From contig JAQCAD010000014.1 of the NCBI GenBank assembly GCA_027621915.1, positions 1-64,000 of the forward strand: DNA of 64,000 bases, in the 5' to 3' direction. The translations under genes and the position numbers were made by a program. Below are positions 26,142 to 35,495 of this stretch, piece by piece; the stretch's first letter is position 1; every line of letters starts with the position of its first letter. The notes beneath the pieces were generated by a model. That model saw only the letters and a list, made by a program, of their open reading frames with translations, did no database searches and was not told where the DNA came from. Origin of the DNA: Pseudomonadota bacterium. GTDB lineage: Bacteria > Pseudomonadota > Gammaproteobacteria > Steroidobacterales > Woeseiaceae.

Positions 26142-27026
26142 ATGAAGATAGCCCTCGAGGCCAGGAATCTGGTCAAACAGTACCCCGGGGTCCTTGCCGT
26201 GAGCGATGTATCCTTCGCGGTGCGAGAAGGCATCTGTTTCGGATTACTCGGCCCGAACGGCGCCGGCAAGACGACAACAGTCGAGATCATGGAGGGTGTG
26301 ACTCCGGCAACATCCGGTGCCGTCTGGTACTACGGATCGCCTGCCGGCAAACGGTTTCGTGAGGAGGCCGGCATACAGTTTCAAAGCACCGCATTGCAGG
26401 ATTACATTACGGTCGGCGAGACGCTCGAAATGTTTCGCAGTCTGTACGATCGCAAGGCCGATCTTGGCCACGTCATCGAACAATGTTCTCTTGGCGACCT
26501 GCTGAATCGGGATAATCGCAAGTTATCCGGAGGTCAGCGTCAGCGACTGCTCCTTGCCGTGGCGTTGGTTAATCGTCCGCGATTGATATTCCTCGACGAG
26601 CCTACAACTGGCCTTGACCCACAGGCTAGGCGTAATTTCTGGGAATTGGTCAAACGAATTCTCGGAGAAGGCACAACCGTCATTCTTACGACCCACTACA
26701 TGGAAGAAGCGGAAATACTCTGTGACGAGATTGCGATTATGGATTCCGGCAAGATCATGATCCAGGGCGCACCCAAAGATCTTCTTCATAAGCATTACAA
26801 GAACGTAATCATTGAATTGCCGTTGGACGACTTTTCCGGCGATCTCAGCAGGCATCAGCATCGCATTCTTCAAACGCAACATGTGATCGAAATCGAAACC
26901 AATGACGTTAACGAGAGTCTACGTGAACTTGCATCAAGCGCGACGGGGCTCAATCGGATGAAAATCAGACAACCGAATCTCGAGGATCTTTTTCTCGACC
27001 TGACCGGCCACTCCCTTCGGGCCTGA
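26142..27026 (+). CDS. ABC-2 type transporter ATP-binding protein
   Basis: A 294-residue ATPase energising an exporter, with Walker A GPNGAGKTTT (residues about 38-47), Q-loop IQFQSTALQD, signature LSGGQRQRL, Walker B LIFLDEPTTGLD and H-loop LTTHYMEEAE. A C-terminal extension (about 215-294) follows, as in drug or polysaccharide exporters of the DrrA/NodI type. The permease gene begins 3 bp after its stop, and tatD overlaps the permease, forming a three-gene unit. There is no peptidase C39 domain. The cargo is unknown. Confidence 0.93.
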   Translation: MKIALEARNLVKQYPGVLAVSDVSFAVREGICFGLLGPNGAGKTTTVEIMEGVTPATSGAVWYYGSPAGKRFREEAGIQFQSTALQDYITVGETLEMFRSLYDRKADLGHVIEQCSLGDLLNRDNRKLSGGQRQRLLLAVALVNRPRLIFLDEPTTGLDPQARRNFWELVKRILGEGTTVILTTHYMEEAEILCDEIAIMDSGKIMIQGAPKDLLHKHYKNVIIELPLDDFSGDLSRHQHRILQTQHVIEIETNDVNESLRELASSATGLNRMKIRQPNLEDLFLDLTGHSLRA

Positions 27027-27029
27027 TCA

Positions 27030-28052
27030 ATGTTGAGCCGCATTTACGCCATCTTTCGCGCCCGTAATCTCGAATTCGTTCGCGATCGCGGATCAATGAG
27101 CTGGAACCTCATACTCCCGATTGCGCTAATGTTCGGGCTCTCATTTATTTTTAGCAACGAACGTGCTGAGTATACTGTTGGTGTGCTGCAGACGGACGCG
27201 GAGATTGTTGTTTCACGTCATCCATTTCTCGACACGAGATATATCGAGTTTGTCACTGTGACCGATCGTGACCAGGCCCTGCGAAAAGTATCGAGACATC
27301 AATTGGACATGCTTATTGATTTCGGTATCGAACCGCACTACTGGGTCAACCCGGATTCCCCGAAAGGCTACTTTGTCGAGTTTGCATTACTTCAGTCCGA
27401 TGAGGCCGGCGATGGCAAAATAGTCAAGTCGCAAGTTGAAGGTGACGCGGTTCGATATGTGGATTGGGTACTGCCGGGCATTCTTGGCATGAATATGATG
27501 TTCAGCTGTCTCTTTGGTGTCGGATACGTCGTTGTTCGCTATCGAAAGAACGGTTTTCTGAAAAGGTTGCGAGCGACGCCCTTGCGATCGATAGAATTTG
27601 TCATCGCGCAAGTAGCGTCCCGACTCATTCTTATTCTCGCATTTACATCGTTTATTTTTGCCGGCACAATATTTTTCCTGGATATCCGCGTAGACGGAAG
27701 CTACCTGCTGTTGTTTCTGGTCCTTTTTATCGGCGCAATTTCGCTAATCTCGCTTGGACTGCTCATCGCAGCGAGAGTCACCAGCGAAGAACTTGCGGGT
27801 GGGCTGCTCAACATGGTGACCTGGCCGATGATGATGTTGTCCGGAGTTTGGTTCTCGCTCGAGGCCGCCAGTGACTGGGTGCGTGATGTCGCTTCGATAT
27901 TTCCTCTCACACATATATTGAATGCGGCCAGGGCGATAATGCTGGACGGTGCCGGCTTTGCAGAAATCCTGTCTCAACTGATTACCCTGATCATAATGAG
28001 CATTGTGTTTCTGGGTTTGGGTGCATTCACATTTCGCTGGCATCCGCGGTAG
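27030..28052 (+). CDS. ABC-2 type transporter permease
   Basis: A 340-residue inner-membrane protein. One helix near the N terminus (about 24-41), a large periplasmic or extracytoplasmic loop (about 45-150), then five C-terminal helices (from WVLPGILGMNMMFSCLFG on) give the ABC-2 permease layout, with the conserved IEFVIAQ and MLSGVWFSLE segments. It pairs with the ATPase encoded 3 bp upstream. The last base of its TAG stop is the first base of the tatD GTG start. Export substrate unknown. Confidence 0.9.
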   Translation: MLSRIYAIFRARNLEFVRDRGSMSWNLILPIALMFGLSFIFSNERAEYTVGVLQTDAEIVVSRHPFLDTRYIEFVTVTDRDQALRKVSRHQLDMLIDFGIEPHYWVNPDSPKGYFVEFALLQSDEAGDGKIVKSQVEGDAVRYVDWVLPGILGMNMMFSCLFGVGYVVVRYRKNGFLKRLRATPLRSIEFVIAQVASRLILILAFTSFIFAGTIFFLDIRVDGSYLLLFLVLFIGAISLISLGLLIAARVTSEELAGGLLNMVTWPMMMLSGVWFSLEAASDWVRDVASIFPLTHILNAARAIMLDGAGFAEILSQLITLIIMSIVFLGLGAFTFRWHPR

Positions 28053-28858
28053 TGAGCCGGCCCGTGCAACTCATTGATATCGGTGCAAACCTTACGCATG
28101 ACAGCTTTGATACGGACCGCGATGACGTCATTCGACGGGCCGAAGGCGCCGGTGTTGAACGAATAGTTCTCACAGGCGCGAGCGAACAAGGAAACAAAGA
28201 CGCTTTGTCGCTTGCACAGTCCAGACCGGGAAAAATGTTCTCGACAGCAGGCATGCACCCACACCATGCTGCTGACTACACGGACAGCACCCACAAGCTG
28301 ATACAGGATTTTGCCAAATTCGATGAGGTAGTGGCGATCGGCGAGTGTGGCCTGGATTACTTCCGCGACCTGTCGCCCCGCAAAGATCAACGCACCGCAT
28401 TTATTCGTCAACTGGACATCGCCATGGAAACCGGATTGCCCGTGTTCCTGCACCAGAGGGATGCTCATGACGATTTCGTCGAAATTCTCGAATCTCGATT
28501 GACCGGGATTTCACGTGCCGTCGCCCATTGTTTTACCGGTGATGAGGTGGCCTTACGCACCTACCTCGATATGGATCTCTACATTGGCATTACGGGCTGG
28601 ATTTGCGATGAACGGCGCGGCACCCATCTGAAAGACATCATCGGCCTGATCCCTAACGACCGCTTGATGATCGAATCCGATGCGCCTTACTTGCTGCCCC
28701 GCAGTTTAAAACCAAAGCCCGATTCGCGACGAAATGAGCCCGCGTACCTGAGAGAAGTTTTGCGCGTTGTCGCAGAGTCGCGCGGAGAATCGGAAGATCT
28801 GGTAGCCACCGATACGACCAGAAACGCTGAAACGTTTTTCGCCCTCCCCAGGAGGTAG
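28052..28858 (+). CDS. tatD: TatD family metal-dependent DNase
   Basis: A 268-residue metallo-hydrolase of the TatD/TIM-barrel type, with 3'-5' exonuclease activity in E. coli. It starts at GTG 28052. Conserved blocks: DIGANLTH, STAGMHPHHA, VVAIGECGLDYFRD, PVFLHQRDAHDDF, AVAHCFTGDE, GITGWICDERRG and IESDAPYLLPRSLKPKP, matching E. coli TatD better than YcfH or YjjV. The metal-binding His/Glu/Asp residues are all present. It is translationally joined to the ABC exporter genes, though no functional link is known. Confidence 0.94.
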   Translation: MSRPVQLIDIGANLTHDSFDTDRDDVIRRAEGAGVERIVLTGASEQGNKDALSLAQSRPGKMFSTAGMHPHHAADYTDSTHKLIQDFAKFDEVVAIGECGLDYFRDLSPRKDQRTAFIRQLDIAMETGLPVFLHQRDAHDDFVEILESRLTGISRAVAHCFTGDEVALRTYLDMDLYIGITGWICDERRGTHLKDIIGLIPNDRLMIESDAPYLLPRSLKPKPDSRRNEPAYLREVLRVVAESRGESEDLVATDTTRNAETFFALPRR

Positions 28859-28937
28859 CATGCAATGGAAAGGTTCATGCAGTACGCATTGCCCCTTTAG
28901 CACTGATTCCTACAGGCAGAAATGTTTTGACGGGTTG

Positions 28938-29735
28938 TTAGCGCGGTACCAGCGCGACGACTCTTGCCGGTCCACCACTACCACCTTCGATTTTCATTGG
29001 CAGCGCTATAACCAGGCTTCCGACTGCGGGAAGCTCGGACAAATTTGTCAGGTTTTCCAGGTTCGATACGCCTTGCGCGGCACCGATTCGGTGAACGATA
29101 AAATCTAACGATTTTCCGTAATCGACTGAAGCGGTGTCGATCCCGATCATCGCGACGTTACGCTCTTCCGTCAGCAAGCGCACGGCATCTGCTCCGTATC
29201 CTGGAAACTGGAGATTGCTCGCATCGCCCGCCGTATCGTCGCCGAGATAGTCCATTGGATTGGGCCAGTGACGGCTCCAGTCCGTTCTGACCAATACGAT
29301 GGTTCCGGCTGCAATTTCCCCATTTGCCGTTTCGAAAGCCGTAACGTCATCGACGCTCACCCGGTAGTTCCGGTCCTTTTCGGCTTGCCCGGACACGTCG
29401 ATAACCACGGCCGGTGCTATTAACCTGTCAAGCGCGATTTGCGCCGTCGAAATTCCGTCGACGGCAAAATGGACCGGCGCGTCGATGTGAGTGCCGCCAT
29501 GCTCCGGCGTGCAAACCGTGTAGGCCGAATAGAAATATCCCTCGCCGCTGTCACCATACGCCAACGTTTTCTTCTCAAATGATGTCGGTGATGTTGGCCA
29601 GTACAACGTGCTCTCGCCATAAGAGTGACTTAGATCGACAAGACGATAGTTTTCCAGGTCGAACGCATGCAAGGGATTGAGCGAGAGTGCCGCAAGCACG
29701 AGAATAGTTGAGCCTCCGATCATTCGGTACCGCAT
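28938..29735 (-). CDS. Exported cyclase-family (kynurenine formamidase-like) hydrolase
   Basis: A 265-residue metal-dependent hydrolase of the cyclase/KynB fold, with the hallmark HGGTHIDAPVHF that binds the metal. Unlike cytoplasmic KynB it has a signal peptide (LAALSLNPLHAFD), so it should act in the periplasm. GGAG lies 7 bp before ATG 29735. It is convergent with tatD and shows no kyn pathway neighbour. Arylformamidase, polyketide-cyclase-like or lactonase-like activity are all possible; substrate unknown. Confidence 0.84.
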   Translation of the reverse strand: MRYRMIGGSTILVLAALSLNPLHAFDLENYRLVDLSHSYGESTLYWPTSPTSFEKKTLAYGDSGEGYFYSAYTVCTPEHGGTHIDAPVHFAVDGISTAQIALDRLIAPAVVIDVSGQAEKDRNYRVSVDDVTAFETANGEIAAGTIVLVRTDWSRHWPNPMDYLGDDTAGDASNLQFPGYGADAVRLLTEERNVAMIGIDTASVDYGKSLDFIVHRIGAAQGVSNLENLTNLSELPAVGSLVIALPMKIEGGSGGPARVVALVPR

Positions 29736-29821
29736 AGGTATTCTCCAACGATGAAATAACGATGGCCGTTATTATAGGCGTGCCAGCTTAAAGCGGAGAA
29801 ATCGCTTCAAAGCCTGTCCGG

Positions 29822-30388
29822 CTATTTAACCCGGTTCTGGATTTGTTCCCAGTGCGGTATGAACGCTTCGATCTTCACTTTTGCAGCGGATTTGTCCAGC
29901 TCACCAAATTCAGCATAGAGCTCATCGAGATTGCAGACCAGCTTCGGAACGCCTTTTGTGAACTTGGCACCATCGAGAAACACGATGCGTCCCGCGACCG
30001 GCACCTGCCGCACAATCTGACGTACTGCAGCGATTCGGTCGTATAGCGCCGGTTGTGGATTGCTGAAAGTAAACCGATTCTCATCGCTAATGACTGTCCA
30101 GTCCTGCATTTTGTCGCTACCGAACACAGTACCCTGAACGTCCTTTACTTCGATGATCAAAAGACCTTGCGCGGTGAGGATGAGATGATCGATCTGAATC
30201 TCGCCCTCATCCGCCTTTGGAATAACAAGGCCCTGAATATGTTCGAATGAAATCGCGTCCAGTACGCTCTCGAGTGTGCGGACCCTCCCGCGCCTGCTGC
30301 GGATGACCAGCCAGCTAATCAGCAACGCAAGCAAGCCCGCGGGCAACATCCATGCGGCTGAAAAATCTGCTGGCAGAAGATCGGTCAT
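29822..30388 (-). CDS. Membrane-anchored NERD (nuclease-related) domain protein
   Basis: A 188-residue protein with an N-terminal membrane helix (about 10-28, MLPAGLLALLISWLVI) and a NERD domain: EIQIDHLILTAQGLLIIEVKDVQG carries the D-x-(D/E)xK-like nuclease core (IDH...EVKD). The start ATG 30388 is preferred to an upstream in-frame start, which lacks support, though no good ribosome-binding site is seen. NERD proteins occur singly in many bacteria and are thought to bind or cut nucleic acid; what this one does at the membrane is unknown. It follows thrC on the same strand at a distance of 88 bp. Confidence 0.82.
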   Translation of the reverse strand: MTDLLPADFSAAWMLPAGLLALLISWLVIRSRRGRVRTLESVLDAISFEHIQGLVIPKADEGEIQIDHLILTAQGLLIIEVKDVQGTVFGSDKMQDWTVISDENRFTFSNPQPALYDRIAAVRQIVRQVPVAGRIVFLDGAKFTKGVPKLVCNLDELYAEFGELDKSAAKVKIEAFIPHWEQIQNRVK

Positions 30389-30476
30389 GATGCAGGACGT
30401 GGTTCCATTAGGTGTTTTAACGGGGGAATTGGCGTCCAAGCGTATGGCTCATACATCGCAATTGCAAACCAGCCGA

Positions 30477-31787
30477 TCACGATCCAAAACGCCGCGACAG
30501 CACACTTTCCAATGCCAGCGCAGTCGGCTCGATTACGTCGAATCGGCGAGGTCGCGCGAGAATGCCGGCAAGTTCTGCCGGCAACGGCACCGTCGTACCA
30601 ATAACAGGTTCGACAATGCTCTCGAACTTGGCAGGATGCGCGGTTGCGACCAGGATCCAGTCCTTTTCCATGCGTTCAGCCGGGTCAAGGTTTCGCCAGG
30701 CATAAGTCGCTGTGGCCGTATGCGGGCAAATAGCGAAACCAAACTCGTCGAAGTTCTGTTTAATCTGCTGCGTAATTTGACTGTCGTTTACTGAAACCGC
30801 GCGCACTTTGCCGGCTAGTTCCCTGGCTTCGCCACCCAGTTTCCTGAGCCGCTCCATATTGCTCGGATTACCGACATCCATGGCCGATGCCAGCGTCTCG
30901 ATACTGGCGCGTGGCTCCCAGGTCCCGTCGTCAAGAAAGTCGTTGATGATGCGGTTCGCATTCGTCGCGAGCACGATGTCTCCAATGGGCAGGCCGACTG
31001 CCCGGGCCAGAAAACACGCAAAGGCATTGCCAAGATTGCCGGTCGGAATAACAAAGGATGACCGTCGATCATATTTGCGAAAATGTTGCAGGCTCGCGTG
31101 CGCGTAATAAATGGCCTGCGGCAACAGGCGCCCGACGTTGATACTGTTGGCTGAACTGAATCGATATTTCGCCGACAATGCCTCATCTGCCATTGCCCCT
31201 TTCACCATCATCTGACAGTCATCGAATGATCCGTTGACCGCGAGTGACAAAACATTGTCGCTCCAGCATGTAAGCTGGTGGGCCTGCCGGTCTGAAACTC
31301 GGCCATTCGGAAACAGCACAACCACTCGCATACCCGGACGCTCATCGAATGCGGCAGCAACGGCACCACCGGTGTCCCCCGACGTTGCAACCAGGATCGT
31401 TAGTGGTTTCTTTCGATCACCATCAAGACGGGTCAGGCATGCGGCGAGGAACTGAGCACCGATATCCTTGAATGCCGCTGTAGGCCCATGATACAGCTCA
31501 AGAAGTCCGCATCGCCCCACGGAAACCGGCAGTGGGGTCACAGGAATCGGAAAGTTGAATGTTTCGGCAATGATTTCATCGAGATCCTTTTCAAGCTCGG
31601 AGCCTCGGAAAAATGGTGTCAATAAGGTCCTGGCCGTGAGTCGAATATCGTCGGTCGATCGAAAATCCTGCGGGCCGAGGTCCGGTAGCGATTCCGGAAC
31701 GAACAGTCCGCCGTCTGAAGCAATACCCAATACCAATGCCTCATCGAGTGTTACGGGTGCGGCCCCCCTCGTGCTTCGGTACAGCAT
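30477..31787 (-). CDS. thrC: Threonine synthase
   Basis: PLP enzyme converting O-phosphohomoserine to threonine, last step of the pathway. The 436-residue protein from ATG 31787 starts MLYRSTRGAAPVTLDEALVL; the PLP-binding lysine is Lys107 in YHGPTAAFKDIG. Further blocks are ILVATSGDTGGAVAAAF and NSINVGRLLPQAIYY. The start lies 2 bp after the thrB stop, a spacing that suggests coupling; an upstream in-frame start would sit inside thrB. It is the last gene of thrABC. Confidence 0.96.
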   Translation of the reverse strand: MLYRSTRGAAPVTLDEALVLGIASDGGLFVPESLPDLGPQDFRSTDDIRLTARTLLTPFFRGSELEKDLDEIIAETFNFPIPVTPLPVSVGRCGLLELYHGPTAAFKDIGAQFLAACLTRLDGDRKKPLTILVATSGDTGGAVAAAFDERPGMRVVVLFPNGRVSDRQAHQLTCWSDNVLSLAVNGSFDDCQMMVKGAMADEALSAKYRFSSANSINVGRLLPQAIYYAHASLQHFRKYDRRSSFVIPTGNLGNAFACFLARAVGLPIGDIVLATNANRIINDFLDDGTWEPRASIETLASAMDVGNPSNMERLRKLGGEARELAGKVRAVSVNDSQITQQIKQNFDEFGFAICPHTATATYAWRNLDPAERMEKDWILVATAHPAKFESIVEPVIGTTVPLPAELAGILARPRRFDVIEPTALALESVLSRRFGS

Positions 31788-31789
31788 GT

Positions 31790-32737
31790 TCAGTCGACCA
31801 TTCGTGCGCCAGGCGCATTGAGCGGGCTGATCCATGACTGGCACTGGTAGCCCATCTTCCTGCTGGCCTGCTCCATAACGACCGCAAGGTTGGCGGCGTC
31901 ATTATCCAGGCACAGCGCAAATATGCTCGGACCGCTGCCGGACAAGGAACAACCCAACGCGCCGGATTTCAAGGCCGCCTCCTGAACTGCCCGGAAACAG
32001 GGTACTGATTCAGCGCGTTGCGGTTCGATGATGACATCCTTCAGGCACTCCGCCATTAAAGCGACATTGTTCTGCGCACAGGCAGCGATGAACCCGGCGA
32101 GATAGCCCTGTTGGGCAAGCCAAAGATCAGTTGTATAACCCTTTGCCAGCCTGTTGCGGGACTCCGCTGTATTAACCTGTAACTCCGGATGTAAGAGCAC
32201 GCTGCTAACACCATCGGGAACGGGAAGCGAAATCATCTGCGGCAACAAAACCTGGGGGCACAATACCAGACCGCCAATAAGACTTGGCGCGACGTTGTCA
32301 GCATGCAAACCGCCGCTTGCAAATTTCTCTCCGGCAAGGGCATGTACCAACAATTCCTCGACTGGCAGAGACTCATCAAGCAGCGCATTCACGGCAAACG
32401 CTGCGGCGACGGCGGATGCCGCCGAACTTCCCATGCCCGATTGAAGTGGCACGCCTTTGTAGACAATCAATTCGATGCCCGCGCCATCCCCGGCTGCGTC
32501 CCACAACGATCTGGCCGCGAGCGACGCAGTATTTTCGTCGCTATTCCCGGAAAGATACGGGTGGATTTCGCCATCCATTCCGCGAACTTCCTTGATTACG
32601 ACGCCTTGTCCCTTCGTCTTGCGTGCAGAAACCCTGTCCCCGGCACCCGCGATTGAGAGCCCCAGCATGTCGAACCCAACGGCGAGATTGCCTATCGACG
32701 CCGGCGCAAATGCCGTCACAAAATCAGAATTACTCAT
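31790..32737 (-). CDS. thrB: Homoserine kinase
   Basis: GHMP-family kinase phosphorylating homoserine. The 315-residue protein shows FAPASIGNLAVGFDMLG at the N terminus, the ATP-binding glycine/serine-rich LQSGMGSSAASAVAAA, and the C-terminal GCSLSGSGPSIFAL. Length equals the E. coli enzyme. It lies 11 bp after thrA and 2 bp before thrC, in the classical thrABC order. Confidence 0.96.
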   Translation of the reverse strand: MSNSDFVTAFAPASIGNLAVGFDMLGLSIAGAGDRVSARKTKGQGVVIKEVRGMDGEIHPYLSGNSDENTASLAARSLWDAAGDGAGIELIVYKGVPLQSGMGSSAASAVAAAFAVNALLDESLPVEELLVHALAGEKFASGGLHADNVAPSLIGGLVLCPQVLLPQMISLPVPDGVSSVLLHPELQVNTAESRNRLAKGYTTDLWLAQQGYLAGFIAACAQNNVALMAECLKDVIIEPQRAESVPCFRAVQEAALKSGALGCSLSGSGPSIFALCLDNDAANLAVVMEQASRKMGYQCQSWISPLNAPGARMVD

Positions 32738-32748
32738 TACCCTTCACT

Positions 32749-35235
32749 TTATATGTGTATCCCATCGCCAAGAACCGCAGCCAGTTTCAACAGGTCACCG
32801 AAGACGCCACCGGCGGTCACCGCGGGACCTGCGCCAGGCCCCTGGATGACCAGAGGATTAGCCGCGTATCGTTCGGTCGAGAATTGCACAAGATTGTCAG
32901 TCAGCTTCATGTTGCTGAACGGATCGTCCGCGGGCACTTTCTGCAGGCCGACCGCTGCGTCCCCCTGGTCGTTCAAAGTCGCAACATAACGAAGCGACTT
33001 TCCATTCGCCCTCGCCGTTTCATAAAGTGACTTCATTTCCGAATCGTACTGAGAGAGATCTCGAAGGAATTCATCTACCGTTCCGTCACGCAGGTCTTCC
33101 GGAATCAGATTTTCTACGGGGAAGTCCCCTATTTCCAGATTCTGACCGAGTTCCCGAGCCAGGATAGTGAGCTTTCTTGCCACATCCATGCCGGAAAGGT
33201 CGTCTCGCGGATCGGGCTCCGTGAAGCCACTTGCTCTGGCTTCTGCAACAATTTCGGAAAACGGTTTGGTGCCATCGTAAACATTGAAGAGATACGCCAG
33301 TGTTCCCGAGAGGATGCCCTTGATTGAACGTATGTGATCGCCCGTATCAACCAGGTCCCGAATCGTTTTGATTATCGGCAGGGCAGCGCCAACCGTCGTC
33401 TCGTACAGAAAGTGGCTGCGACCTCTCGATGCACTCACACGCAGCGAATCGTAATAATCCTGCCCTCCGCTGAAAGCTTTCTTATTCGGCGTGACGACAT
33501 GAATCCCTCTTTCCAGCCATCCCGCGTAGCGACCGGCGATTCCTTCATCGGCTGTGCAATCGATGATGACGGCATGCGGCAGGTGGTCTGCCTGTACATG
33601 ATTTGCGAAAGCTTCCATATCGACTGGCGTGCGGGAAGCTGCGATGCTGTCGCGCCAGTCGGACAGTTCAATTCTACGCTCGTCAAGAAACATCGTGCTC
33701 GAACGCGCGATCGCCCTTACCCGTATATCAAGATTGAATTGATCGTGAAGGCGTTCCTGCTGGCGATTGATCTGGTCCAGCAATGCGCCACCAACCACAC
33801 CGGCCCCGATTACGCCGACCGAAATCGTTTTCGCCGACAAATAGAAACCTGAATGTACCGCTCGCAACGCCCTGGTCACGTCTTTGGAGTCGATGACTGC
33901 CGAAATATTGCGCTCGGATGACCCTTGCGCGATGGCACGAACGTTAACCCCGGCCCGGCCCAGGTTAGTAAAGAATCTCGCCGCAATACCAGGTGATCCG
34001 GCCATACGGTCGCCTACGACAGCGACAATGCTCTGCTCTGGCGTTACGTCCACGCTCTGGATTTGCCCGCCGGCCAATTCCTCTGCAAACGCATCACAGA
34101 TCACAGCACGTGCCCTGTCAGCAAGGCTGCCAGGAATTGCGATACAAATTGAGTGTTCTGAGCTACCTTGCGAGATCAGAGTTACCGAAACACCTGCGTT
34201 CTTCAACGCCGCAAAAAGACGATCGGCAGTACCAGGCACGCCAATCATTCCGGTGCCCTCGAGGTTGACCAGGGCCATGCCCTCTATCGCCGTGATTCCC
34301 TTGATCTGGTCATCATTCGCGGTGACCGCGCCGATGCGACTGCCAGGGTGCTCCGGATTAAAACTGTTACGAATGACGACGACAATATTGTTGTCGATCG
34401 CTGGTCCGAGCGTCTGCGGATGAATGACCTTCGCACCGAAATACGCAAGCTCCATCGCTTCGTTGTACGAAAGCGTATTGATTAACTCGGCTTCGGGAAC
34501 GCGATTCGGATCCGCGCTCATGACGCCGTTAACATCGGTCCAGATGTCAAGTTCGTCAGCACCGGTCAGTGCAGCAAAAATAGAGGCCGAAAAATCACTT
34601 CCGTTCCGGCCAAGCGTCGTCTGCAAACCAGACTCGTCTACAGCAATAAAACCGGTCATTACAGCAATGCCCGAGAAATCTGCCTGAATTTCCTGTGCAA
34701 TTTTCCGACGCGACTCGTCCCAGATGACCGACGGTCCAAGATCACTGTGACGCACAGTTATAATCTTGCGGGCGTCGACCCAGCGTCCCGCCCGATCGCT
34801 GCCGAGCTTTGCCTCCAGATGGGCGGCCAAAAGACGTGCGGACCAGATTTCGCCGTATCCGGCTATGACGTCACGGCTGCGCTGAGGCGCCGATTTCACC
34901 ATTACGATCGCCCTGAGAAGGTCACCTATATCGCCGGCGTCCTTATCCCACTGGTCGAGCAATGCGACCAGTGCATCCCCGCCAACCAGTTGTTTTGCCG
35001 TGTCTGAATAACGGGCACCGATTTCGTTTAGCTTGGCTCGGTATCGGCTGTCATCCCGCTCTGCCAGGCCGCACAAACCGAGCAAGTCGTTGGTCATGCC
35101 GCCCATTGCGGACACCACGACACCGATTTTGGCGTTTGGCATTGCGGCGATGATTTTCGCAACTCGCCCGAAGCAGCCGGCATCAGCGAGGCTGCTGCCG
35201 CCGAATTTGTGAATTTTCCAGATATTGCCCGACAT
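32749..35235 (-). CDS. thrA: Bifunctional aspartokinase / homoserine dehydrogenase I
   Basis: Fused enzyme for the first and third steps from aspartate to threonine. From ATG 35235 it has 828 residues: aspartokinase (KIHKFGGSSLADAG, about 1-285, with TLGRNGSDFSASIFAALT), two regulatory ACT domains (about 310-455) and homoserine dehydrogenase (VGVIGAGVVGGALLDQI at about 463, then TPNKKAFSG and GILSGTLAYLFN). The ACT region implies feedback inhibition. No threonine- or isoleucine-rich leader peptide is visible; a hairpin with a T run lies just upstream. An in-frame extension to 35289 would run through that hairpin and is unlikely. Confidence 0.96.
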   Translation of the reverse strand: MSGNIWKIHKFGGSSLADAGCFGRVAKIIAAMPNAKIGVVVSAMGGMTNDLLGLCGLAERDDSRYRAKLNEIGARYSDTAKQLVGGDALVALLDQWDKDAGDIGDLLRAIVMVKSAPQRSRDVIAGYGEIWSARLLAAHLEAKLGSDRAGRWVDARKIITVRHSDLGPSVIWDESRRKIAQEIQADFSGIAVMTGFIAVDESGLQTTLGRNGSDFSASIFAALTGADELDIWTDVNGVMSADPNRVPEAELINTLSYNEAMELAYFGAKVIHPQTLGPAIDNNIVVVIRNSFNPEHPGSRIGAVTANDDQIKGITAIEGMALVNLEGTGMIGVPGTADRLFAALKNAGVSVTLISQGSSEHSICIAIPGSLADRARAVICDAFAEELAGGQIQSVDVTPEQSIVAVVGDRMAGSPGIAARFFTNLGRAGVNVRAIAQGSSERNISAVIDSKDVTRALRAVHSGFYLSAKTISVGVIGAGVVGGALLDQINRQQERLHDQFNLDIRVRAIARSSTMFLDERRIELSDWRDSIAASRTPVDMEAFANHVQADHLPHAVIIDCTADEGIAGRYAGWLERGIHVVTPNKKAFSGGQDYYDSLRVSASRGRSHFLYETTVGAALPIIKTIRDLVDTGDHIRSIKGILSGTLAYLFNVYDGTKPFSEIVAEARASGFTEPDPRDDLSGMDVARKLTILARELGQNLEIGDFPVENLIPEDLRDGTVDEFLRDLSQYDSEMKSLYETARANGKSLRYVATLNDQGDAAVGLQKVPADDPFSNMKLTDNLVQFSTERYAANPLVIQGPGAGPAVTAGGVFGDLLKLAAVLGDGIHI

Positions 35236-35259
35236 GAATAACGATCCTGCCTGCCACAC

Positions 35260-35281
35260 AAAAGCCGCTAATAGTAGCGGC
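35260..35281 (-). terminator. Intrinsic terminator-like hairpin between tRNA-Lys and thrA
   Basis: On the minus strand GCCGCTA-CTAT-TAGCGGC forms a 7-bp stem with a 4-nt loop, followed by TTTT. It lies 25 bp before the thrA start and about 60 bp after the tRNA-Lys 3' end, so it can end the tRNA transcript or act as an attenuator for thrABC. A weaker hairpin (CAGCAG/CTGCTG) precedes it. Confidence 0.65.
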
Positions 35282-35339
35282 AGCAGCAAGGCTCGTCTGC
35301 TGTTTTATTTGAAATCAATTGGTGCGCCTGAACGAAAAA

Positions 35340-35414
35340 TGGTGGGGCGTGAAGGATTTGAACCTTCGACCAGTCGGTTAAAAGCCGAATGCTCTACCAC
35401 TGAGCTAACGCCCC
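35340..35414 (-). tRNA. tRNA-Lys (anticodon UUU)
   Basis: The 75-nt cloverleaf has acceptor arms GGGGCGT and ACGCCCC with encoded CCA, D arm GCTC-AGTGGTA-GAGC, anticodon loop CTTTTAA with anticodon TTT, and T arm with GTTCAAATC. The first pair of the anticodon stem (position 27-43) would be T-C, a mismatch; the other four pair. It lies 81 bp after cpoB in the same direction, the same place as the lysT tRNA cluster in E. coli. The wobble uridine is a substrate of MnmA encoded at 19432. Confidence 0.97.
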
Positions 35415-35452
35415 GTACAGGGTTCAGACGAGATGCCGAAAATGCCGGCGGG

Positions 35453-35480
35453 ATAATACCTAACCATCCATAAATAACAA
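35453..35480 (-). promoter_or_regulatory. Promoter of tRNA-Lys with GC-rich discriminator
   Basis: On the minus strand TTGTTA (35480-35475) and TATTAT (35458-35453) are 16 bp apart, followed at once by CCCGCCGG, a GC-rich discriminator typical of stable-RNA promoters under stringent control. The start site would be about 31 nt before the tRNA. relA, which makes the alarmone, is in the same window. Confidence 0.6.
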
Positions 35481-35495
35481 CCCAATTACGGGAGT

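Noticed and set aside
26142-28052. ABC exporter considered as the export system for the microcin-like peptide
   Set aside because: It lacks a C39 peptidase domain, has the separate ATPase/ABC-2 permease layout, lies 27 kb away, and is linked to tatD.
35236-35289. N-terminal extension of thrA through the hairpin (start TTG 35289)
   Set aside because: The extension reads through the terminator-like stem, is not seen in ThrA proteins, and lacks a ribosome-binding site; ATG 35235 fits the family start.
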